Assembly (NCBI GenBank): GCA_001766655.1
Contig: MJCC01000006.1
Span: 472,730-530,283 of the forward strand
Reading direction: 5' to 3'
Source: Phytomonas francai
Lineage: Eukaryota; Euglenozoa; Kinetoplastea; Trypanosomatida; Trypanosomatidae
DNA: 57,554 nt
Below are positions 9,670 through 18,979 of this stretch, piece by piece; within the stretch, counting starts at the first letter, position 1; the number at the start of each line of letters is the position of its first letter. The position numbers and the translations under genes are program-made. The notes below the pieces were generated by a model. The model made no database searches and had not been told where the DNA came from. It saw only the letters and a list, made by a program, of their open reading frames with translations.

Positions 9670-11171
9670 TAGTACTTTATTGAGCCCTACACACACACGC
9701 ACACACACATACACAGAGAGAGAAAGGTAACTAATACCCTTGACGAGAAAGTAAGAAGGTTAGAAATAAAAAAACATTAGAAAAGACAAAGACGTAGTTG
9801 ACTCTTTCTCCCTCCCCTCACACACGCACGGTAACGTGATCAAATTCATTATTCGGGTTGTTGTTAGTGTTATTCTCGTTTAAATTTATTTGACTCATAC
9901 TTCCTTTTAAACATGCCCTTCAGTTAAAATCGGAGCAGGGGGCTTGCGCTTAAATATTTTTTTCCCCTTAATGAGTGCCCATGAAACTCAAACCACATCC
10001 CATTGGTCAATGGATGGTATTGACTGTTACAAGTTTCTGAAATGTCCGTCCCCCCAAAGGGATAGATTACAGCGTTAATGAGAACTCACACCCGTTTACT
10101 GATACAAAGGTTTAGTATAAAAGCACCCATTTCCTTGGTAGATCCTTTATGTGAACGCCAAGTGCACCTCATGAAGTGAATGCGTAAGCACTATCGACCA
10201 TACTTGTACGATTATTTGTTTAGTGCTGCTTCTCCTTCTAAGACTTCTACATTGAGAGATGCTTTTAATACTGAAGGCCAAGCTTTATTACTAGAGCGCT
10301 TTCAGGAGTAACCAGTCGAAAGATAAAGTTAATGCGTATGAATGGGAGAACGAATTAGTTGTTCGCTTACTCCGTTAATCGGTCTTCATGCGGAGCCTTT
10401 ACTGAGCTCCATCGATTCCTCCCTTCCCCTTCTCAAGCTTGTTTCTAAACGGTGAAGGAAATGAAAACAGTGAAGCCAAACTATAGAAGGCCGAAAATAT
10501 AGTGCACAACTACTTTTGAAATCTTTAGCATGAACTATATTGAGTCCACAGCTCTCTTCGCACTCCTCCACACGATTTTTTCTTTCGTCCATATACCTGC
10601 TTTCAACGGAAGCATTTCTTCGGCGATAAAGAACGACAGCTAGGCATTAGATCCTAGCATGCTGTTGCGCTTCATCCTTTGTTCACGGACTCTCTCATTC
10701 TAGTTGTTGTGCGAATCGCCTCAAGCCTCAGTGCTTTGATTCCTCGAAGGAGCACTGTTAAAATAGTGTGGGGTTTCTTTTATTTTTTTTTTTATAGATT
10801 TAAAAACATTATTTAATGAACGATGATTTTGGGGTATAAGGTTGATAAGGGCCTTGTCCTTGCTGATAGCTCAGCTCACGCAACATCCTATACGCAGAAA
10901 ATCATGCAAATCCATGTCGAGTAGAATCTCTTGATACCCCCTCTATAGCCGTACCGGCAGTTGCTGCCCAATTTTCAACGCGGTACATCTTGAAGAGCTG
11001 ATACTTTCTTGTGTGCATAAAACGGACCTAGCCCAGTATTTGAACCGACGCCAAAGGCTAATCAGCTGCTTTTTTACTTGAAGGAAAAATGGGGAAAAGT
11101 CCTATCGCCCCATCTTTCCCTTTTCCTTCGCAGTGCGCATTTTTCCCTTCGTCGTCCCTACACCCCGCCCA
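9670..11171. other. Intergenic spacer, 1.5 kb, no gene recognised
   Basis: This spacer holds the leader of the XRN-EEP gene and the 3' untranslated region of the methyltransferase gene. The longest minus-strand frame lacking a better explanation is 10386-10592 (68 codons), of mixed composition and with no family resemblance. The region is less AT-rich than most other spacers but shows no tRNA cloverleaf, repeat or coding-like periodicity that I can see. Confidence 0.5.
9687..9728 (-). promoter_or_regulatory. Candidate spliced-leader acceptor with (GT)n between tract and AG
   Basis: On the minus strand a CCTTTCTCTCTCTGTG pyrimidine tract (about 9728-9713) runs into a GT-rich repeat and then TAG at 9687-9688, only 18 bases before the ATG at 9669. 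No other AG occurs between tract and this site. It decides the start: the upstream in-frame ATG at 9714 would be spliced away. Confidence 0.45.
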
Positions 11172-12416
11172 TTAAATGGATCGGAAGTAATACTCTCCCT
11201 CGGTCTCAATCGCCGCAACCTTGCCCTCGGTCTTTGCCCACACCTTTATCAGCGTTGTCTTCGCCGCCGTCGTTGACGTTGTGAGGCGGCCGAGGATGCG
11301 CTCGCCCACGGCCACCGGCAGCGCCTCCTTCAGGCAGACGCTCACCTCCGTCCACGCGTTCGCGCCGCCGGGGTTAATCCCAATCACGAAGTTCGCGCCC
11401 ACGTCAGACGGGCTCGTGAAGACGGCGTCGACGTAGAAGGTGAGGTAGTGCAGCGTCGTGCTTCGCGAGGCCCGGAGCTCGAAGTCGGCGCTGAAGCCGG
11501 CCCGCATCATCCCGGACGGCGTCCAGCTCCGCGCCACGGGGTTCTCCTCCTCCGTCTTTCCCTTGCCCCCCTCCCCGCCGTCGGTTTCCTTTTCGGCCGC
11601 CGTGTAGCCCGCGCTTTCCTCCTCGGCGGTGAGCGGCGGCAGGGACTCGAGGAGGACGGTGTGCGCGAGGCCGACGCTGGTCGCGATGTTCGCGCCCGGG
11701 ACGCTGCAGACCTCGGCCTCCTGCTCGACCAGCCGCCGCATCGGGCCCATGCGAAAGCCGTAGACGTTATCCCAAAAGCCCATCGACTCGAGGGTGAAGG
11801 GGTAGTCGGAGACCCCGACGACGTGCAGGGAGGAGCGGTTCGGGCAGACCGCCCCGCCCGGTGCGAGCAGGTGGTCGCGCGCGTAGATCACGTCCATCAA
11901 AATCGCCTCGTTGATCAACAACGCGCCGACCCACTCGCACAGGACGAGGTCGAACTGGTCGAACGGCAGCTTCGTCAGCACCTCGCCCAGGCGACCGCGC
12001 AGGAAGGTGATGTTCGGCAGGTGGTTTTGCGCGGCCACAACGCGCGCGGCGTCAACCACGGCAGAGGTATCGACGGCTACCACGTGTTTAGCCCCTCGGC
12101 GCGCCGCCAGCATGGCGTAAAGCCCGATTCCGCAGCCTAAATTAAGTACCTTCTTCCCTTTAATGCTACGGAAAACGGCCTCGTAGGCGCGCTGGCGAAT
12201 CCGGTCGTTGATATTGTAAATATTGCTCGAGATACGGGCAGCGTGGTCGCCGTAGAGGGAGCGCGAGGTCGCGTGTTTCTCCGCATCCGTCGCGCACAGA
12301 GATTCGGTGATGGGGACACGGGTTTTCTTCTTGGGGTTACCCTTTTCCTTTGCGCTCAACGGCCGCTGTTTGCCGCCATTCCCCCGATGAGGGGCGCCTT
12401 TTTGTTTGTCGTCCAT
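11172..12416 (-). CDS. PRMT1-like protein arginine methyltransferase, resembling the kinetoplastid prozyme
   Basis: This is a 414-residue frame. The class I methyltransferase core is clear: KKVLNLGCGIGLYAMLAARR (SAM-binding GxGxG), VVAVD (acid after strand 2), a double-E loop CEWVGALLINEAIL with both Glu present, and HLLAPGG followed by the beta-barrel. Other hallmarks of active type I enzymes are altered. The N-terminal YFxxY motif reads LYGDH, the ribose-binding Glu is Asp, and the THW loop reads LHY. T. brucei has an active PRMT1 that works only as a complex with a catalytically inactive paralogue, the prozyme. The altered motifs and the divergent N-terminus (rich in Lys, Gly and Pro, about 1-60) suggest this gene is that paralogue. 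An acidic Glu/Gly/Lys insertion (about 270-295) interrupts the barrel. A weakly active divergent PRMT is the alternative. Confidence 0.9.
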   Translation of the reverse strand: MDDKQKGAPHRGNGGKQRPLSAKEKGNPKKKTRVPITESLCATDAEKHATSRSLYGDHAARISSNIYNINDRIRQRAYEAVFRSIKGKKVLNLGCGIGLYAMLAARRGAKHVVAVDTSAVVDAARVVAAQNHLPNITFLRGRLGEVLTKLPFDQFDLVLCEWVGALLINEAILMDVIYARDHLLAPGGAVCPNRSSLHVVGVSDYPFTLESMGFWDNVYGFRMGPMRRLVEQEAEVCSVPGANIATSVGLAHTVLLESLPPLTAEEESAGYTAAEKETDGGEGGKGKTEEENPVARSWTPSGMMRAGFSADFELRASRSTTLHYLTFYVDAVFTSPSDVGANFVIGINPGGANAWTEVSVCLKEALPVAVGERILGRLTTSTTAAKTTLIKVWAKTEGKVAAIETEGEYYFRSI

Positions 12417-12814
12417 CGTAACGATTCGCTGTTTAGGTTGCAGAAGGATAACCTATGCTATATGATTACTTGAGTCGCGTACTATCAGATATATTCGATC
12501 TTTTTATTTACCTATTAGACGAAAAATAAGGATAGAGTATTGCACTAGCCATTGAAATAAAGATTCAGAAATCTTTGATAAGGAAAACACCAAAATAATT
12601 AGCCCTTTTGGAAACAAAGACCTAGGCTCTCTTTAGTGGTCTTCTGTGAAGCACAATGCCAATACTCTTCCCATTTTTTCATTATTTTTGGCGGAATTAT
12701 CTCATGATAAGATGGTGCAGAATGTTCCGAAACCTCAGTCGTTTCACCCGTTTAAAAGATGACTTGGTTGAAAAAGACGGGGAAAAGCTACCCCTTCCAG
12801 TGAAGCATTGACAC
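12417..12814. other. Intergenic spacer, no gene seen
   Basis: AT-rich spacer of 398 bases holding the leader of the methyltransferase gene and the 3' untranslated region of the helicase gene. No open frame of note. Confidence 0.5.
12512..12536 (-). promoter_or_regulatory. Candidate spliced-leader acceptor for the methyltransferase gene
   Basis: On the minus strand CTCTATCCTTATTTTTCGTC precedes an AATAG whose AG is at 12513-12512. That AG lies 96 bases before the ATG at 12416. The tract is interrupted, so this is a moderate candidate only. Confidence 0.3.
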
Positions 12815-15800
12815 TTATTGCTGCGCAAAGAAATTTCGCACGCCACGAAAGCACTCGCCAAAGTTTAAAGCGCTCTTAAAAGAGGGTTGAATCCAGCTCG
12901 GGATTCTGCGTCGAATTTCCGTCCGCTCCGCATATCGCGCGTCAAGAAGTACAACCGCGGCATAGTCTCGACTATGTCGGATACATCGACCAATGCACTG
13001 ATTTACTGTTCGCATGCACAGATCCGTGTAGAGCTCCCACTGAGCCTGCGAAAGACGCCGCTCAGTAGGCTGATCGCTACCTCCCCCGTCGTCTCCGATA
13101 GAAGCGGTACAAATCCTAGATAAATGTCTTTCATGATTTTGTGGATCAGAGATCGACCCGAACGCCTCAATTTCGCCGCCGCTGGTGACGTTCATCGCTG
13201 CGATATGGCGAAGATTCAGCTGAAGCTCTAGGTCCGTTGGGTTGGCGTAAGGAACACCGACCACCAACACCGCACGGCCGAGATCATCACTGAAGTTAAT
13301 GCCCTCCGAAAGTCGACCCCCCATCACGGCAAACAACAACGCACCCAATGTATTCCGCTCTGTTGAGGGTCTAGACGTGGAATCCTGTGCACCACCACCA
13401 CCGCCGCGTTCACCACCAAGAACGTAAGACCGATACTCTGCCAATAATGCCTCAGTGCCGCGATTGTTTCCGCCAGCTGTCTTCGCCTCTTCCATCCCTC
13501 CGAGACTCATAGCTGCCATTGGAGACGATTGTGCAAGGTCCTCGTTATTATCCACTTCGAGGCGTTCGCGCAATACTACGTGCTCCCTCTCCCTTTTGCC
13601 ACCTGTATACGTGGTCGCTGTCATCGTCGTCTGAGGATACTGTAGTTCGCCCTCCACAAAGATCCGCTTCACCGCGTTAATCTGCTCGTAGTATCCACTA
13701 CTACGCAGGAAGGCGGTAAAAGTGCGCGCGATCTCGTGCGAGGTAAAAAAACAAATCACCCCCGCGGGCGGCAAAACGCGGCAAAGATTCAGCAACGTCA
13801 TGGCAAGCTCGGTGAACAACGCCGGCGCGCGCGCACAGCCCTCACGAGAGGTCGTTTGCACCTCCTCAGAGGTCGCCGCCGAAAGGGTCTTTTGGCTGAA
13901 TTCCAGCCGCAGCCCGCTCGGGCCTCTCGCGAGCGCCCAGACGGCAATGGAGGAGGAGGGAACGACGTGAGGCTCTGAAATCAACGCGAGCTGCCGGAAA
14001 CTTTTTCCCCTTGACGATGGCAGAAGCGGGGCGCAGACGAGGGAGAGCGGCTGCATCGTACCGCCGGCAAGAACCACGGCATGGGCAGCTGAGAAGACGG
14101 GGTAGAGTGTGCGCCGCCCCGGATCCAGCGGGAGCAGCTTCAAAAGAAACCCAACCTCTCCCTTAAATGAAGAAGAGAGGGTTGGCATGAGAAGCACACG
14201 AGTTGCGTCGTCCGCGGTGTAAATGATCCGCAGGAGGTGCTCAAAGCGCCGTAACGCACGCGTAATCTCAGTACGAAAGAGCTCTACCGCTGCAGGGGTT
14301 CCTCCCTGCGTTGTAGGCAGTAACTCCTCCATCGAATTCAAAAACGTCGGCGCCTTGCACGCAGAAGCGGGCGGGGATAGCTCCCCTGCCTTGCCTCCTT
14401 GGCAGCGATCGACTCGCACTTTCTTATTCACGTCTGCGCGAGATGCAGCCTCATGTGTGAGCGCCGCCGCTGCGAAGCCCTGCAGCCTACTAAACAGCCG
14501 CGTTTCTTGGAGGAACTCCAAAAACTCAAACACGTCGATGTGCGCGAGATCCGTCTCGAAAAGAAATGTTGAGAATATCAGCACCGCTTCGTGAACATCA
14601 CCGCCGGCACGGCCGAACCTGCCTACAGAGCTTGAACCTCCCTCTGCCCCCCCACCAACAGCCTGAGCTTGTTTCTTCACGAATGCGCTAGCATACAGTA
14701 TGAGCTTGCGGATGAAAAGCAAGATTTCGCGCAGGCGCTGTTTATTTTTCGTGAGAAGTCGGTTCTCGTAGCGTTTGAGATACTCATCGACTGTAGAAGA
14801 TACAATCCGCAACTCAATATCGCGGATTGCGGCGGTGCTCACGGAACGGCAGTAGTCCGCGATGTTGTGCGCTTCATCAATTACCACCACATCACCCGTA
14901 AAACAAGCTCCCGGTTCCGAGGATGATACCCCCCCAGAATGCCTGTTAAACTGGGGAGACGTTGAAATGAGATTACAAATAGGCGTATGGGGCTGAAAGA
15001 CGTGTGAGTTCTGCTCAATGCGGTTTCCTTCGCGAGGCAATCCGCTTCTCGCAAAATCAATATTAGAACCAACCGTGTTAGCTACTATCTTATTCGTTTG
15101 ACGCTGCTGAAGGAGTGCAGCTGCCTGGCGCTCAAAAGTCTCGAAATGCTCCTCTTCCGTTAAAGGGTTGGTCGCGGCGCCCCCTAGAAGTGCTTCACGC
15201 TGCCCTTCCTCCACAAGATACCCGTATGGAATCATCACAACATCCGCACCGCGCACTAGCAGCCGCGTTGCGAGGTACGGACACGCTTTAAGCTCCTCAC
15301 CCCAATGCTTCAACTCCTGCATCGATAAAGGTCCTGAGGGGAAATCAGAAGGAGGAGAAGAATGACTATTACTCGTTGCCGCCTTAGATTCCATGCTTGT
15401 TTGGACATAACGAATAAGTGTGTGCAAGCGTTGGGTCGCACAGTAGGCGCAACCCTTTTCCTTCGCCTCATGGGCGGCAGCGGTCGACCCCCCAACATCC
15501 TCGATATCCCCAAGCGGCAGCTGCGCTTGGCTTGTGAAGGTGCCGGCCGCCGCGGCTTGCGCATCCGCGCGCCGGCGAAAGACGCGTCCAGCCGGCGAGT
15601 GCTCAAACCGCATCGCCTCCAGACAGAGCTCGTTGAGGGCCTCCGCGGGCGCCGCCCCCGGGGCGGAAAGCCCCGCCGCCTTTCTTCGCAGATCCGCGTT
15701 AAGACAAAGCTGCTGGCGCCCCGCCACGTGCACCGCGCGCAGCCTGCGCGGGGGTGAAGGCGAGCGTGCAGCCGTACCACACGAGGGCCTTTTTCCCCCT

Positions 15801-16858
15801 TGTCCGCGTCCTTGTTGTTGTTGTTGTTGCAGCTGTCCTTGTTGTTGTTGTTGTTGCAGCTGTCCTTGTTGTTGTTGTTGTTGCAGCTGTCCTTGTTGTT
15901 GTTGTTGTTGCAGTTGGGTGTTGCGGGTTATAATAGGGTAGCGAACAAAGTCGGTCTGCCGAAGGTCGTCGAAGAGTTGCTGGAGCTGGGTGTGCGTGCG
16001 GCTTGCAAAGTAGGCCTTGGGCCGGCGCAGCGGGATGACCCCGGCGAGGTCCTCCATCGACCGGTACGACGTCCCTTCCTCAGATCTGGACGACGACGCC
16101 GACGACGAGCGGCTGGAAGAGGAGGAGGAAAAGGAATACAGAGGTGCGATAACGGATGCTGTCGCTCCCTGACTGAAGGCATTCGAACCGATTCCATTGA
16201 CACCTGCTGTAGAGACCTCCAGTCGTTGTTGTGGGATTAGAAAATCCTCGACGCCGTCCTCGCCAGTTGTGCCGTCGCCTGGTGTTGGAATACAGGCCTG
16301 GACGGCGAGCTCCTTCTTCGCGGCGCGTAGCTGTCGGCGCTTCATCCTGACCCGCTCTCTTCGTTCTCTCTTTAGCTGAGCAATGAGCTCCTCGAGCTCG
16401 CGCTGTCGGAGTACCTCCTGCAATGATGTTATCCGGCTTTCTTTTGGTGCTTCCCCTGTAGAAGCTTCATCATCGCAAGCGATTTCCCGGGCTGGAGCGG
16501 CCTCGTGCGAGCTGTCGAGATGATCCTGTACAGGATACGTTGCGGCTTCACCTACTGCCGCTTCGGAAGGGTACACCGGGGAAAATAAGTGAGAGAGTGC
16601 GCTGCTCAGCAATATGTGGGATTTCCCCGTCCCTGTCGGTGATTCCAAGACAACGACCCGCGGCGAGGTAGTGGTTTCAGACTCCTCAAGATGCAGCTGT
16701 GAATTTAATCGGCCGCACGCCGTTGGCTCGGAGGCGTCGTCGTTGGCGGCAGGCTCTCCTTTGGCATCAAGAAACTTTCTCAGTTCCGTTACGGCGTGCT
16801 CTTGAAGTTTGTAAGGCGGGAAGGGAAAGGGAACCTGATACGGACCGATTAGTGGCAT
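12815..16858 (-). CDS. DDX11/CHL1-like (XPD family) Fe-S DNA helicase
   Basis: The protein has 1347 residues from the ATG at 16858. Motifs run in XPD-family order: Q-like PYKLQEHAV, Walker A ESPTGTGKSH (about 73), motif Ia AYFASRTHTQL, then the four Fe-S cysteine sites GRQQLC, LNELC, GCAYC and KACPYL (about 385-525). They are followed by IDEAHN (about 659), GGTMQP, CFFTSHE, GGRLSEGINFSDD and QCIGRCIRH. The Fe-S domain with GRQQLCLN and the ACPY spacing favours DDX11/CHL1 over XPD or RTEL1. That helicase supports sister-chromatid cohesion and unwinds forked and G-quadruplex DNA in the nucleus. Between motif Ia and the Fe-S domain sits a four-copy QLQQQQQQG repeat. An in-frame ATG at 17206 would add a hydrophobic Phe/Ile-rich leader encoded by AT-rich spacer; the pyrimidine tract and AG near 17058 fall inside it, so I chose MPLIGPYQ. 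Confidence 0.92.
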   Translation of the reverse strand: MPLIGPYQVPFPFPPYKLQEHAVTELRKFLDAKGEPAANDDASEPTACGRLNSQLHLEESETTTSPRVVVLESPTGTGKSHILLSSALSHLFSPVYPSEAAVGEAATYPVQDHLDSSHEAAPAREIACDDEASTGEAPKESRITSLQEVLRQRELEELIAQLKRERRERVRMKRRQLRAAKKELAVQACIPTPGDGTTGEDGVEDFLIPQQRLEVSTAGVNGIGSNAFSQGATASVIAPLYSFSSSSSSRSSSASSSRSEEGTSYRSMEDLAGVIPLRRPKAYFASRTHTQLQQLFDDLRQTDFVRYPIITRNTQLQQQQQQGQLQQQQQQGQLQQQQQQGQLQQQQQQGRGQGGKRPSCGTAARSPSPPRRLRAVHVAGRQQLCLNADLRRKAAGLSAPGAAPAEALNELCLEAMRFEHSPAGRVFRRRADAQAAAAGTFTSQAQLPLGDIEDVGGSTAAAHEAKEKGCAYCATQRLHTLIRYVQTSMESKAATSNSHSSPPSDFPSGPLSMQELKHWGEELKACPYLATRLLVRGADVVMIPYGYLVEEGQREALLGGAATNPLTEEEHFETFERQAAALLQQRQTNKIVANTVGSNIDFARSGLPREGNRIEQNSHVFQPHTPICNLISTSPQFNRHSGGVSSSEPGACFTGDVVVIDEAHNIADYCRSVSTAAIRDIELRIVSSTVDEYLKRYENRLLTKNKQRLREILLFIRKLILYASAFVKKQAQAVGGGAEGGSSSVGRFGRAGGDVHEAVLIFSTFLFETDLAHIDVFEFLEFLQETRLFSRLQGFAAAALTHEAASRADVNKKVRVDRCQGGKAGELSPPASACKAPTFLNSMEELLPTTQGGTPAAVELFRTEITRALRRFEHLLRIIYTADDATRVLLMPTLSSSFKGEVGFLLKLLPLDPGRRTLYPVFSAAHAVVLAGGTMQPLSLVCAPLLPSSRGKSFRQLALISEPHVVPSSSIAVWALARGPSGLRLEFSQKTLSAATSEEVQTTSREGCARAPALFTELAMTLLNLCRVLPPAGVICFFTSHEIARTFTAFLRSSGYYEQINAVKRIFVEGELQYPQTTMTATTYTGGKREREHVVLRERLEVDNNEDLAQSSPMAAMSLGGMEEAKTAGGNNRGTEALLAEYRSYVLGGERGGGGGAQDSTSRPSTERNTLGALLFAVMGGRLSEGINFSDDLGRAVLVVGVPYANPTDLELQLNLRHIAAMNVTSGGEIEAFGSISDPQNHERHLSRICTASIGDDGGGSDQPTERRLSQAQWELYTDLCMRTVNQCIGRCIRHSRDYAAVVLLDARYAERTEIRRRIPSWIQPSFKSALNFGECFRGVRNFFAQQ
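15811..15918 (-). repeat. 27-base minisatellite encoding polyglutamine, four copies
   Basis: Four tandem 27-base units (15811-15837, 15838-15864, 15865-15891 and 15892-15918) encode QLQQQQQQG in the helicase. The glutamines use only CAA. The first three units are identical and the fourth differs at its end. The unit length is a multiple of three, so copy number changes would keep the frame. Confidence 0.95.
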
Positions 16859-17617
16859 CCTTTGGTATGTGTGGAAGGAATGGATATATAAACCAAAGTC
16901 CTTTTTACTGTCCGTATTGTACCGGCAACCCTCCCTCTCTATGAAAATGGTAAATATATGTATAACTATATATGGAAGCCATATAAAAAATATATCTATT
17001 AAGCACCTTTTCTCCGACACGTGTCCATGTGAAACACGTGGTACGGTTTCTTTTGTTCTTTTGTGAATATTCCAATACGCAAGAAAAAAAGATGGGGAGA
17101 TAAATATACTAAAAACCTGAAGACAAAGGGCATTACCGCTTAATGTTCGTTGTTGTTGTTTTTTTGGGGGGGTATTGGTCGTCCTCCCTACACGAACCTG
17201 CCCCAAAAGCTAACGGGCCCATATATTTGTATCGTGTATACACCTATACACAATGTAATGGATTTATTATACCTCAAATATTTATACGATGGAATAAATA
17301 TCCAATTTAGCTTTAAGCTTAATAGAAGCTACTCATCTGAATATTGCACACACCAATAGAGAAGGCCACCTTTTCCTCCAACCCCCTATCCCCACTGCAC
17401 ACCTTAAGATTGTGAAAAACAGTTAGAGCGATGATCGTATAGCGTACTACACACACCTTAACAATCGCTCCGTACCTATCACCTGGTTTCCCCCCCCCTC
17501 ACCTTTTTTTTTCATACTTTGAAAGGTTGTCCTCTTCCTTTCAACCACGGAGTCAAAAGTGAGCCCCGATGTGTACGATGGAAGCTAAAGATGGCCTCCT
17601 CTCATAAGCTACTCGGT
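16859..17617. other. Intergenic spacer with helicase leader, no gene seen
   Basis: It contains the acceptor candidate at 17058-17103 and AT-rich sequence with T and G homopolymers near 17157-17172. The region 17350-17520 is rich in short homopolymer runs and probably is 3' untranslated sequence of the gene ending at 17618. No coding frame is supported. Confidence 0.5.
17058..17103 (-). promoter_or_regulatory. Candidate spliced-leader acceptor for the helicase gene
   Basis: On the minus strand ATCTCCCCATCTTTTTTTCT is followed by an AG-free AT-rich stretch and an AAAG at 17059-17058, 200 bases before the ATG at 16858. The tract is the best in this spacer. Confidence 0.4.
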
Positions 17618-18136
17618 TTACGCACTAGTGCGCTTCTTCTTGGCTTTATCGACGGCAGATTCTCCCGATTCGATAGCCTCGATGACGGCCTCGCGCTCCC
17701 GCTTCATCCGCTCCTGTCGCTTTTCGCTAAGCTCGGTAGCGTCCATGAGCGCCCGTGCGGACCTGGCGGCTGTTTTGTAGGTCACCCCGTACTCCGCGCG
17801 GGTCCGCTCCATCTGCCGGCCGAGCTTACTCTTAAAGTCGAGGTTCTCGATATCGCGATCCGCGACGACGCCGCGGGGCATTGAGCTGCACGTCGCCACC
17901 TCCTCGCCGTTTGGTATCGCGAGAAGGACGTCGTTCAGGATCCCGATCGGCTTTCCGTCGTCATCGAGCAGCCAGTAGCCTCCACCCTGCGCGGCCACGG
18001 AAGAGGCCTGCACGGACCAGGACTTTGCCTTCTCGGCGTGCGTCTTGTGGCTTGGAAAGGAGAGCCGATCGGACGTCAGTTCGGCGCCCGAGAACGTCTG
18101 TGGAGCGTCGCTGTTAATAAATTTCAGAAGCTTCAT
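17618..18136 (-). CDS. Hypothetical protein, 172 residues
   Basis: This is a short intact frame with the codon composition of its neighbours (GC-rich third positions), starting at the only upstream ATG (MKLLKFINSD). The middle holds a GGGYWLLDDDGKPIG segment resembling a beta hairpin. The last 70 residues are highly charged and helical (ELSEKRQERMKREREAVIEA) and end in a basic KAKKKRTSA tail that could be a nuclear localisation signal or an RNA contact. No transmembrane segment or known domain is visible. A strong acceptor candidate lies only about 32 bases upstream (18168-18183), supporting expression and this start. The function is unknown. Confidence 0.75.
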   Translation of the reverse strand: MKLLKFINSDAPQTFSGAELTSDRLSFPSHKTHAEKAKSWSVQASSVAAQGGGYWLLDDDGKPIGILNDVLLAIPNGEEVATCSSMPRGVVADRDIENLDFKSKLGRQMERTRAEYGVTYKTAARSARALMDATELSEKRQERMKREREAVIEAIESGESAVDKAKKKRTSA

Positions 18137-18979
18137 CTATCCTAAAGCAGAAATAACAACGTTGAGTCTTTAAGAAAAAAAAACACTAATGGCTATCTGG
18201 TTGCTTATTTATTTTCGATTTTTGTCTTTCGGATGTGGTGCTGAGCCACAGATGTCTCCTCCTAGCAGATATATTTTTTGTTACTCGAAAATTTTGTTGG
18301 TTTGTTTGCAAAGGGTACGCATGACAGTGATGGTAGTAGAAAAAAAAAAAAAAAGGGAAAAGAGGTAGAGTGACAGACTAAGCATCTCGTGTAATAGCAC
18401 AGCACGAGGATTTGCAACGTATCCAACTTGCTTCGCCTACTTCCCTTTTATAAGAAGACAAAATGCGATTTTACACACGTATGGCGCCTTCCCTCTTCCA
18501 CCGCCTTATTGTATTGTTCTACCCCAACAGTAGAATGCGTATGTGTACATAAAGAGATGGTGTAGTGTATATAAATAGTAAAATATGAGGCAAAGAGAAA
18601 CAAAAGAAAAATACCCAACTACCGATAAATAGATATGAAGGGATCAAATCTAAAGTAAATACACGCTAAGAGTACCTCTTTTTGTTTCTAGTATAAGGGA
18701 AAATGAGAAAAGGACATTTATTCGGAAGTAAATACCCCCACCCCCACCCCTCCCCCCCTATCTCGCCACTTTATCGAGAGAAGAGAGTACCTCACGATGA
18801 ATATCGCGTAGGATCAAGGCCTCCTCCGTAGGCTTAGCTCGATTCACCGATCAATGGAAACCAAAGTGTTTCCCGGCATTAGTTTCCACCGAGGTACGTT
18901 TACGCATGCACACGAGAATGCGCTCAAATAAAGCAAAAAACAAAAAGAGAGAAAAAGACGAAAGCGGAAGGCATCCCCG
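18137..18979. other. Intergenic spacer, no gene seen
   Basis: AT-rich spacer of 843 bases with homopolymer A runs (18340-18355) and C-rich runs (18735-18760). Apart from the acceptor candidate near its left end I see no coding frame or structured element. Confidence 0.5.
18168..18183 (-). promoter_or_regulatory. Candidate spliced-leader acceptor for the 172-residue gene
   Basis: On the minus strand GTTTTTTTTTCTTAAAG ends in an AG at 18169-18168, 32 bases before the ATG at 18136. Confidence 0.45.

Noticed and set aside
10386..10592. 68-codon minus-strand frame in the 1.5 kb spacer
   Set aside because: No family, no upstream tract, and length within chance expectation for this composition.
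11025..11060. GGTTCAAATAC (minus strand), tRNA T-loop-like string
   Set aside because: The flanking T-stem does not pair and no cloverleaf can be drawn.
11448..12140. 230-codon plus-strand frame
   Set aside because: Shadow of the methyltransferase gene in a GC-rich block; composition typical of an antisense frame.
15811..15918. CRISPR-like regular repeats
   Set aside because: Tandem 27-base units with no spacers; they encode polyglutamine in an open frame.
16859..17206. N-terminal extension of the helicase to an upstream ATG
   Set aside because: Encoded by AT-rich spacer, contains the best acceptor candidate, and lacks similarity to the family; the start at 16858 is preferred.
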